Below, one piece after another: positions 24,088-35,600 of a stretch of DNA of 64,000 nucleotides. This DNA comes from Ricordea florida (taxonomy: Eukaryota; Cnidaria; Anthozoa; Corallimorpharia; Ricordeidae): NCBI GenBank assembly GCA_949710005.1, contig OX453286.1:24414510-24478509 (forward strand), given 5' to 3'. Every line of letters begins with the position of its first letter. Positions within the stretch are counted from its first letter, which is position 1. Made by a program: the position numbers and the translations under genes. The notes under the pieces were generated by a model. It had not been told where the DNA came from. It worked only from the letters and a program-made list of their open reading frames with translations, and did not search any database.

Positions 24088-27000
24088 GTTGTTGTTATTA
24101 TTATTTTCTTTTCTTTTGTGGTTAAGGGCAAAATAAATGAACACTGAATACTGAAATTCTGGTTGTAAATTGAATGGAACACGAGTTTCCTTGCCGTTTC
24201 GTTGGAATTTTTCCGGCAGCAACGCGGCAACGTCTGAAATCGTAATCCTCTTTTTCCGATCGGAATGTTGCAAACGGAATTTTGTGTTCAATTTCCTTTA
24301 AAGTTATGAATAATACCTTTTGCTGTCAGTTCTAGATTCTTCGTGCAAACAGGAGTGAGGTTTGCAAATGGTACAAAATTTACAAAATTTTGTAAATCTT
24401 GCAAATTTCGCAATTTTGAATTTTGTACATCGATCGCTTGTCCCGTGTAAATGGCAAACAAGCCTCGTCATCACTTTCTGCCTTTCTGGTTTAAAAATGC
24501 TCGTCCTACAGCGCTGTCGACCGGTTAGCTCAGTGGGTAGAGCACCGGACTATCGTGCGGGAGGTCGTTGGTTCGAACCTCTACCAGACCATCACTCAAG
24601 GTCTTAAAATTACCGAGTAGAAAGTGCTGCCTTTGCAATGACATCTGTAAATGGTTAGACTTTTTAGTCTTCTCGGATAAGGACGATAAACCGTAGCTCC
24701 TATCTCACAATCCTTGTTCGTTATAACTTCGTGAGACGTTAAAGAACCCACACACTGTTGGCGAAGAGTAGGGAACGTAGATCCCGGCGTTGTGGTTAGG
24801 CCCTTGTGAATGTAATGTTAAGCCAGCTTTTCACTACGACGTAAGCAGAAGCAAAGAAAAACAAAGACGTGTCCTGTGGGGCTTTACAAGACAAAAGGAC
24901 GGTGTTTTTCTTTGTTTGTTTCTTTGTCTTTACTTTGCTTATGCATGGCCTCATGTTGATGTCTTATGCTTTTGTCGATGTCTTATGTCATACGCTTGAC
25001 TTCATTCCTTTGTGTTCTCCTTTGTTTTCTGCTAAACCTTATGCTTGCGTCGTAGTGAAAACCAGGCCGTATGGCGTATTTGAATGTATATGTATATAGA
25101 ATCTGCGTCTTATAAATTAATAGATTTTAGTATAAATACTCAGGGGATTATACAAAATCGCGCGCCCTGATTGGCTCGCTATCTCGAATTATCATCTGAT
25201 AATCACCTCGACGAATAAAATGGCTGTCATTCGTTCCCGCCCTTTTGATGAACTAAATTTTTTTCGTGTTGTACAATGCTTTTTCTTTCCTTTTTTAAAT
25301 AATCACCTGTGCATTTATACTAAAACAATTATTCGCCTCAGGCTCAGTGATTATCGGTGAACATTCTCCTCGACTTTGTCTCGGTGAATATTCACCGATA
25401 ATCACTTCGCCTTTGGCGAACAACTGTTAAATAATTAAATTATATACAGCGTACCCATGGACTCACGCAGTGGATACCAACCTGGTACACTGGCTGTATC
25501 TGACTGATGTGACCCACCCTGCAGACCCTAAACTTCTTATAAGTAAGTATAAATGCTACTCACCCTTCCACACTAATCTTGGTTGAAATGAATATGAGTG
25601 AATATGTCAATTTTCTAGGACTAACACCCTCCCCTCCCTAAGCTTCATTGAAGGTACCATTGGTGAGTCTTACCGATCTGTCCCCAAGTCAGTAACAGTG
25701 GGACATACCCTCTCCCCCTAATTTTTTATGTAAAGTAAGTAATGATGTGGCTTACCCCACCCTTCTAGTGTCCGTAAATGCTTCTATATATCCTTGATAT
25801 TGCAATCACTTCTGCATGATTGAGAACGTTTAGTTAGAAAGCTCCGTTCTGAAATACTGGGCTGAACTAGCGTAGGTCAAGCTAACAACTACATTGCAAA
25901 TTGGGATAATGAAACAACTTAATGAAATAATTTGTAATTTGTACCACCGTAAGGTAAATGAGGGAGGTACTGATGTTTCGAGCGTTTGTCGTTCGTCAGA
26001 GCGAACGTCTAATGCTCGAAACGGCTTCGCTCTGGCGAAGGGCTAACGCTGGAAACGTCAGCACCCCCTCTTTTACCTTACGGTGGTACAAATTACTTTA
26101 TCAATTTGTTTTGATTATCCCAATTTCTTGTGTTTCAATTCCCCACCGACGCAGCACAAGTTTCTTTAGAAACTACCCCCACAATACATTGTAAATTGGT
26201 TTGTGTAGAATGCGAGCGCTCGCCCAATCCGTTAAACAAGCTGTCGCTTACATAAAACAGCAAAAGAGGCAGATGCCACGAAGCCATGTTTATTTCTCTT
26301 TCTCGTGTCATTGTAGCCAGATGAATCAATGAATAAGCGCACAATTGAGCCTGCTATACAAATACCCCTGTCATGTTACACAATCCATTTTCACAGAGAG
26401 AGCACTTGCTTCGCTGGCATCATGTAACCAGATATCTATTTGTGTTTCTTCATAGGTGACTTTTTTCAGCTGCTGTTCGCCTGTTGTCAGGAGAACGTGT
26501 TTTCTGTTGAACGATTCTCCAGATCAGGCAGTGACGATACCAGTCCAGCGGTTAACCTCAGGAGACGAGGAAGCCGCGGCCAGAATGCAACACCAGACTT
26601 CATGTGGAATATCACGTGGCTAGACTCGTTTAAGGTGAAACTTAATGACTGACTCCGGGTATAAAACCAAGCATTATTGTAGAGAAAGCTACTGAACAGT
26701 ACTGTACTGTGGTACTGTTTGTCTTACTATACAGTGTGGTCCTAATTGCTTCATCTGTGGATCAAACCATGCAGTGTAACCAGTCTTTAGAAGGCTACCA
26801 TGCTATAAGTGCTCTGGACGAACGCTTAGTTCTGATTACCTTTTCAAGGGCTGGGTCAGTGTGGTACTGTTTGTTTTACTATACAGCTAACTTTTTCACC
26901 TGTGGATCAATCCATGCAGTGTGACCATTCTTTGTAAAGCTACTGAACAGTACTGTACTGTGGTACTGTTTGTTTTACTGTACAGTGTGGTTCTAACTTT

Positions 27001-30000
27001 TTCATCTGTGAATCAAACCATGCAGTGTGACCATTCTCTGTAAAGCTACTGAACTGTACTGTACTGTGGTACTGTTTGTTTTACTATACAGTGTGCTTCT
27101 AACTTTTTCATCTGTGAATCAAACCATGCAGTGTGACCATTCTCTGTAAAGCTACTGAACAGTACTGTACTGTGGTACTGTTTGTTTTACTATACAGTGT
27201 GCTTCTAACTTTTTCATCTGTGAATCAAACCATGCAGTGTGACCATTCTCTGTAAAGCTACTGAACAGTACTGTACTGTGGTACTGTTTGTTTTACTATA
27301 CAGTGTGGTTCTACATTTTTCATCTGTGGATCAAACCATGCAGTGTGACCATTCTTTGTAAAGCTACTGAACAGTACTGTACTGTGGTATATATATACAG
27401 TGTGGTTCTTACTTTTTCATCTGCGGGTCAAACCAAGCAGTACAGTGTGGTACTGCACTTTGTTGCAACTTCTTGTGCCACAGTTTCCCATGTGGATTTT
27501 TTTTTCAGGTGATAATATTTCAGCATATGTACTGGGTGACGCTGGCAGTGGTTTACATCACGGTGCAGAGCACCATTAGTATTTTCAACTTTGGTTTTAT
27601 TCTCTGGTGTTTTTTCTTCCTGTGGCATGGACAAGCGCTCTATCTTCAGCCACGAACAAAGCTGGCAAGACTATGGAAAATTTTCATTGGTTACAACTAT
27701 TTCACACTCCTTGCCAAAGTCTGTCTGCAGGTAAGCTCATACACCTTATGCCAAAATGGCCGCTATATAAATATTCTTTTGTCTTTATTCAAATTATCCC
27801 TTGATGCCTCGTTCTTAAGCTAAAATTCAAAACAATATTTTACCTTGAACGAGGCATCAAGGTCTAATTTAAATAAAAACAAACGAATATATAAAAGGCG
27901 GCCATTTTGGAATAAGGCATGTATTCTACTGAAAGGATCAGAGAACAATTGCGTTATATTTTTAAAGTTGGCTGTGATCAAACTCGGTTTACCGCCTGTT
28001 AATCTCTGCGCCAACCTGCTGCGTCGCTTTTGAACAGGTCAATTTTAGCCGGTTTTTTTCCGCATCTTTTGTTATTTCCCCAATAGGCTTATCTTTGTTT
28101 AGAGTCGCTTCTTTATTTCTCTAGTTTCGTGACATGATTTGCTCTCCTCGGAAAGCTGAGGCGGATCCGGGGGGGGGGGGTACTCCCATATATGGGCTAT
28201 ATAGGTATGTGCCGCGGGATAGGGTATGGTTTTTGAGGTTCTCAATCCTTAAATAGGGTATCATTTTTGTCCATGTTAAAATAGTGTTCCTGGTGTGATC
28301 CTTAGCTAGGGTGCCTAAATTGTATCAGGCAGTCTACTGTACTATGCTTGATGCTAACTTTTAGTAATCTTACAGAAACGAAATAAAGTTGACCCGGTCA
28401 AGCTATTTTTAGTTTTTGTTTTTGCCTTAAGGTGTAAATAGGGTGTTATTTTTAGTGTTTGGGCCTTATATAGGGCATCAATTTTCGTTTTCTTCATCCT
28501 TAGATAGGGTCAGGGTTTAAGACCCTTCGCGGCACACACCTGTCGGAAATTTATGGGAGTACCCCCCCTCCCCGGGAGGCGGATATGACGGTCAATGTTT
28601 TTTGTGTGATGCTGGCTTATAAAGTCGTAGATGTAGAAAGAGTGTTTAAGTCTATTAGCACTTTTTCAATATTAGAACTTTGAAGTATGAAAAGCAAAAT
28701 ATCTCAAACATGTCAAATAAGGCAACAAAATCATGTCTCCCGTCTGAGAATCTCTTTAACTTGCCTTAGTCGAATTCGGTATCTGGCGTTTTTCCCAATA
28801 ATGTTCTATTTCTTTGTTCTTTTTCCTATTCTGTTCTTGACAAGTTTTTTTAGACACAGTTTGATGCTACACTGGTTTAAAATAATGATTGTAACTTTAA
28901 AAATTACAATTCACCGACTCGGCGTTTCGACACTCCTGTATAGTGCCTTTTTCAGGGTTTATTGGGCCAAGTTTCCTTTTGTTTCTTCAATGTTTTTATC
29001 CATCTAGTTGGTGTCGTGTGTATACCTGGACTACGTTAGAAGAGTGGGGAAATGCTGGGCACTGCAGTTGTTGAGTTTGTTTTGCTTGAGGCAAGGCGGA
29101 TACAAGAAGGCCGCAGACACGGCCGACGATAACTGTGTCGCCCCTGGCGACACGGGACTAGCGATGGACTGCGCATGCTTCACTTTCCTGGTCATACAGT
29201 ATCGCATATTCACTTCAGATTACTTCAAACACGTGGTACGCGATCACAAAGAACAATCTGACATGGCAAGCAGGTATGGATGACGATGCATGGTTTCGTC
29301 CATTAAAGATTCAATCTTAAAGTGAAAGAGTTAAACGACCAGCAAATTCGCATAATGACATTAACTGAACGTGATCAAAATTCTTTGTTTTTTGATGTTT
29401 TGTTCCCCGTTGTCGTTGTGTTCCCTTGCTTGAAAACTGGGCTCCAATCATATCAGATATCCGTGTAATTTCGTTAACATCTTCGAAATGGTTCGGTGAT
29501 ATCCGATCTATTTTACCAACATCTTCGGAATTATTCGGTGACCTTCGTGGCCATTCGCGTGGTATCCGATCTATTATTTTGGGGATGGAAAATGGTGGGG
29601 TTGCGGGTTGCTTGAAATGATAACGTCAAGGGTATTAAGGGTATGTTAAAGCCACACATCTGCGCACTGAGGCGACAGTGGTAGAAAGGACTAAACCCTG
29701 TTGCTACCAAATAAAAAATTGAAAAATAGAGCTCAAAAGCCAGCAACCATAGACAGCTGTTTCGGTCTTGTTAGACCCCATCAGCATGGCACAGCTAGCA
29801 GATGAGCTCTGGGTTCCCACATGATGAATATCAAGGTGATGCAAAATGGTAGGGTTGTGGGATGTGGCTTAAGATGACAATGTCAAAGTGTAGTAAGGGT
29901 TTGTTAAAGCCACGCATATCTGGAGAGCCAAGTTAATTCGTCAACATTTTTGGTATGGTTTGGTAGTATCCGTTGCTACTCGGCTCCCCTAAAAAAAAAG

Positions 30001-32626
30001 ATCGTATATTATGTATAATATACGATCTTTTTTTTTTAGGGGAGCCGAGTTGGTTGATCAACATGTTCGGAAGCAGTTAGAAGCCGTTCGACGCGAAGAC
30101 AAAGGCAAAATGGATCGAATTAGAAAGTCGTAAGTAACGTTTCGTTTGTAACTGTTCACTCTAATTCTATATATACAATGTGCTTTGATTAAATGGCTCC
30201 TTTCATGAAAGTTTTGTTCATGACGTTGTCCCTTCTCCTTGTATTGTGTGTTTAGCTTGAATAAGCTGAGACAGAAGCTGGCTAAACTCCACCCAGAAGG
30301 GGAACAGTATGAACCACAGTCACACTATGAAGGTGAAAAGCGTTCTTCTTGTCATTACTGTAAAACAATCTTTGATTGAAGGTGAAAAGCGTTCTTCTTG
30401 TCATTACTGTAAAACAATCTTTGATTGAAGGTGAAAAGCGTTCTTCTTGTCATTACTGTAAAACAATCTTTGATTGAAGGTGAAAAGCATTCTTCTTGTC
30501 ATTACTGTAAAAAAATCTTTGATTGAAGGTGAAAAGCGTTCTTCTTGTCATTACTGTAAAACAATCTTTGATTGAAGGTGAAAAGCGTTCTTCTTGTCAT
30601 TACTGTAAAACAATCTTTGATTGAAGGTGAAAAGCATTCTTCTTGTCATTACTGTAAAACAATCTTTAATTGCGCTAATCTCGTACCCAAATCGCACAGT
30701 GGGATCTCCATCTCTCCTGCCCATGGGAGATCTGAGAAAGAGTGCTTTTAAAATTGTGTGATTATTTCACTTCTTTATTTAGTTCCAAGCAATTTCGTGA
30801 GGCAAATCAACAGACTTCAGAAACATAATTTCTGATTTGCACGAGGATCTCCGCTTTCGACTCTTTAAGAATTGTTCAAGTGAGAGAAACCAACCGTTTT
30901 ATCTCCGCGTAATATTTCTTAATGCAAATATTCCATCTTTTTTCATTCTCCATCGAGAAGCCGTTTACTCAGGCGACTACAAGTGGTTTGAAACTGAGTC
31001 TGAAGAGGAATCTGAGAATGAGTCCCCGACCGGAAGTCCGTCACACATCGGAAGCGCCTATTCGGATGAAGACGAGGGTGCCAGAGGAGGGTCTGGTGGG
31101 TCTGGTGCCAAAGGTACGATAACTATACGATCTTTGCGTTGTACTGCACATGCGTATAGGCCAACTAAAGCGAAACCGTACAGTTTATTTGTTACTTTGG
31201 ATCCAGTGTTAAACAACTGCAGCCTGTTGATTTTCCTGTCCACTGGATAAATTCAACTTTTTTGCCTGTGCCACCTTGAATTGACAGCCATCATCTAGTG
31301 GATGAACCCTAACTACCTTGAAATACTGGGGCCTGACTGTTAACTGTATGGGTTAATCGAGAGATGAGAACAGTTAGAACCTTGACTGTACAGTATAACA
31401 AAGAATACCACTCTACAGTACTGATTTGATCCACAGAGGAAAAGTTAGAACCACATTGCATAGTAAAACAAACAGTACCGCAGTACAGTACTGTTCAGTA
31501 GCTTTACAAAGAATGGTCACACTGTTGATCCACAGATGACAAAAATAGAACCACACTGTATAGTAAACAAGACAGTACCGCAGTACAGCACTGTTCAGTA
31601 GCTTTACAAAGAATGATCACACTGCCATGTTTGATCCACAGATGAAAAGTTGGAACCACATTGTATAGTAAAACAAACAGTTCCACAGTACAGTACTGTT
31701 CAGTAGCTTTCCTAAGAATAGTTACACTGAAGTTTAACCGTGAGGTGGACTAGCATGGATCCCATCCAGGGGGAGTAATAATATGTAGGTGCTTCATGCT
31801 ACAAAGCTCGAAAGACGTCCCGTGGGCCTCCTGTGGCTCTTATCCATTCACACCCCTCTTAAGGTCTGCCCTAATGTAAGATCATGTAGTCATCTCTGCA
31901 CTTGACAAATCGAAACTGAATAAAAAAATGCTAATATGATGATTTCATTTGTTGGTCTGTGCAACAGACCCGTCAGGGTATGAGAAGGGAGCTTCAGCAT
32001 CATCCGGGACACGCAAGACCTCTAGCAGTTCAGCTGAAGTTGAGGATGACTTTTTAAATGTGAGTGTACCGGAAGTAAAGCACAGCGATGACCAAGCCGA
32101 GGGATTTGTGAACAAGATAAAGGGATGGTGTGGCTGGCTTTATTACTACATCGCTATTTCTGTCGACAGAGTGATAGACTTGTTGAATGACATCTCGAAA
32201 GACTATCGAGAGATTGCTGACCAGTTAAAGAAAGAACGCAAAGAAAAGAGATTGGAAAAACTTCGTCGTGGTAAGCTCGGCCTCGGAAGCGCTCGCTTTC
32301 GGCACGGAGAAGCGTCGGACCACGAGATAGACGGCAAGGTTTGTGAGTTTTTCGTTGTTTGTTTGTTTCTTTTGTTAACGCTCTCTCGGCACTCGTATCA
32401 TGCCATCAAGGCAAGCGTGAACAAAGGCTCTCGTTTTGAGTTCAGTTTAAAACAGACAAAATTTCAATGCAAGACTATAGCAAACGTAACACTTGTGTGC
32501 GGCTTGTGGTTCCTCTTGGATCTTGGCCTTTTTATTTTATCAAGTTATTCTATTGTCCGGCTATAAGAGGGTGCACCATGGAAAACAGAACTGGTTGCTG
32601 TTTGGTTCTGCGCTATCTTGGAAATG

Positions 32627-32683
<57 letters not shown>

Positions 32684-35600
32684 TCCTTTATCTGAGTGTC
32701 AACTGTATCACGATGAAGTAAGGGGTGAATTCCATCCGAGAATTCGAACCGCTCAGATAACCAGTCACAGTACGTCTTTGCTTGGTTGGATCGGGTTAAC
32801 CATGCTGTAAACTTGCACATTGAGCATAGCAGAAGCGATAGGATGCTTCATTATTCATTGGAAACCCAGTCTAACTTTGTTTGGTGTAACATTTCAGTTC
32901 AATCCGTGTAACTGGAGTTTACTGGATTGTTTTAATAAAGACCTTTATTATTATTATTATTATTATTATTATTGTTGTTATTGTTATTGTTATTGTTATT
33001 GTTATTGTTATTATTATTAAAATTATTATTATTGTTCTGTCTTGTCGTTTTTAGCACTCGTCCCGGGTAACAATGGAAGACGAAGACGCATTGTCGGCGC
33101 TCAATTTGGACCTCGAGGAGGCAGACGGCGCGAGCTGGAGAAAATCAAACATGAGAATCTCACGCCTTACTGTCGCCTTCATATACGCCTTGCTTGCTCA
33201 CACAGACATCCTATGCTATATGCTAATGATTCTTAATCACATGGTCTACGCTAGTATTCTGTCTATGCCTTTGCCATTTTTGGTCTTCCTTTGGGGTATG
33301 CTCTCCATCCCTCGCCCAACAAAGACGTTTTGGATCACTGTTATGACATACACTCAAGTTGTTATCGTGGTGAAATACTTGTTCAAGTTTCAGTTTATTC
33401 CTATTGATGACTGTAATAGTTCGGACAGCAGAATCGATAAGAACACTCCTATGTGCCCTCCAAGAATCATTGGAATCGAGCGAGATGGACACACGTCTGC
33501 TTATGACCTTCTTCTCTTGTTGGTTTTATTTTTTCACCGCTACTCCTTGAAGGTGAGACATAATTTTTTACAACTATACTGTTGAACTACAGGGGATTTT
33601 TCACTGGGATTTTTATAGGTTTTGGTTTATGCTGTCCCAAAATATTGACCTCATGTATTTGTCAGGTTTGAAAAAAATTTTTTGTATTCTTTTTTATTTT
33701 ATTTTTTTTTACTGTAGCGGGCACACAGTGAAAATTTCAATTTCTTTTGCTTAGGTACATGGCTTATGGAGAGACAAAGGCAACGGAGATGAAGTAGACG
33801 AAACAGATGAACTGCCCACATCACCCAACACACCCACAGGTACAGGTTACCAGTGATGTGGTGAAACATATTCCATTGATATGTATCAAAATTAAAGTTA
33901 ACCAGTTGATGAAACACTGTTTTTCGTGTTGATTTATCTTTCAGTCGACCACTTTGCTGGTCCCTTGACGTTTGACCGCACTCTGTCCAGTAACAGTAGC
34001 ATTTTAACGGACCAGTCTCAGGTTTGTGTGGTTTTAAACCGTCAACTGGTATGCTCAATTTCTTCTAGTATTCTGATCGTACAGTCTTCACAGGGCAAAC
34101 GGGTTTCTCTTTTTTCGCAGGACGTTGAGGCGGCCGATCCCGAAGCGGGCCACAAACATGGAGACCGGTAAGTATATATAACAAGACTCCATGCTGTCCA
34201 ATTAAGAAAATATTGGATGAGAAAGTTCAGAGGAACACCAAAATTGGACAAGGCCGCAGGCCGAGTCCAATTTGGTGTTCCAAGGAATTTTCGAATCCAA
34301 CATTTTCTTAATTGGACAAGCACGGAGTCCTGTTATTTGTTAATTATATAGCTACCTCTAAATCCAATATTGGCAACTGTCCAATTTAAGAAAAATTGGA
34401 CAGTTGCCAATATTGGATTTAGAGGTAGTTGTATAATTAGGAACGTAATGATAACATGGGCCCTTTAATCTTCATTAGTATATTCCACACAAGTGAATAG
34501 TGCATTTCGCACGTTCTGATTGCTTTACTCGGAGGTGATAAGCAAAGTAAGCAGCCGAAGAGAAATAAAACGGCCGCTCGCGGCTAGGTAAATATCCACC
34601 ATTATTGACCTCCACTTCGGTGAATAATTGTGAATTAAATACAGTTCTAATGCGTTATTTTTATCTTATTCATCAGTGGTTTATGCTTCCCCGTGTCGCA
34701 GTTTTTCCGTCGTATTTATGACCCGGAAGTAGGGTCAGGCGCGGTGGATGTGTACGCCATGATGTTCGCATGTCAGTTTATCATCTTCGTCATTGTTGTA
34801 TTCAGCTGGTCGGCTTTCTCATCTCCTGAGGTAACTGTACATTTTTTTTATTATAAGATGGTTTCGCGAGCGTGCAGGATGAAGCGATTCGCAGGTTCTG
34901 ATTGGCTGCCCGGGCGGGCAGGATGGTCCTGGTTCCCATATAATCGTCTCTGTCGCAGCAAATTTTCTCAAGCGATCGGGACGATCATATGGAAACACTG
35001 TTGCGATAAGCCCAAACGACCCACGGACGGTCCTTGCGACCGTGGCGAGGCAATCGCAAGGACAGAACTCGGCTCTATCCTTGCGATCGGACGTCCCGAT
35101 CGCTTGAGAAAATTTGCGGCGACTGAAACGATCCTTACGGCCGAGATGATTATAAGGAATCCAGGGTTAACCCACCTTCATTACTACAAGCAGCTTAAAT
35201 TACGCGTTTCAAAAACATGGTTTCGACCCTTAACCCAGAAACGCTTAACTAACGCTCGAAATGTCCACTTCCCTTTCACCATACGGTGGCAGAAGGTTGT
35301 CCAAGACGCGTGACTAGACTCCGCTGCAGTCACAGTTTTGGTATTCGTGAGACTTTAATTACATATGTAGCGTCCTTGTCTCGGTAAGTCATGGCTTAAA
35401 GAACGAGGTATGTTACATGTGTAGCGTGTTTGTCTCGTGTCATGGCTTAACGAAGGAGGTATATTTCATGTGTAGAGTGCTTGTCTCTGGTCATGGCTTA
35501 AAGAACGAGGTATATTTCATGTGTAGAGTGCTTGTGTCTGGTCATGTTTCAAAGAATGTAATACCCACCGACGTAACTCCAAGTTGGATGCTAATCACGT

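Noticed and set aside
24520..24592. tRNA gene
   Set aside because: Looks tRNA-like, but shares more than 200 bp of non-tRNA tail with 50793-51170, so it is a SINE head.
30331..30673. CRISPR-like repeat array
   Set aside because: The 49-bp units are contiguous with no spacers, inside an animal intron; an ordinary tandem duplication.
32545..33020. Genes encoding poly-Asn, poly-Ile or poly-Tyr peptides
   Set aside because: Translations of AAT and TTA/TTG microsatellites.
34693..35313. A 206-codon open frame as one exon
   Set aside because: Only the first part (to 34830) is PIEZO; the rest reads through the intron and a foldback element.
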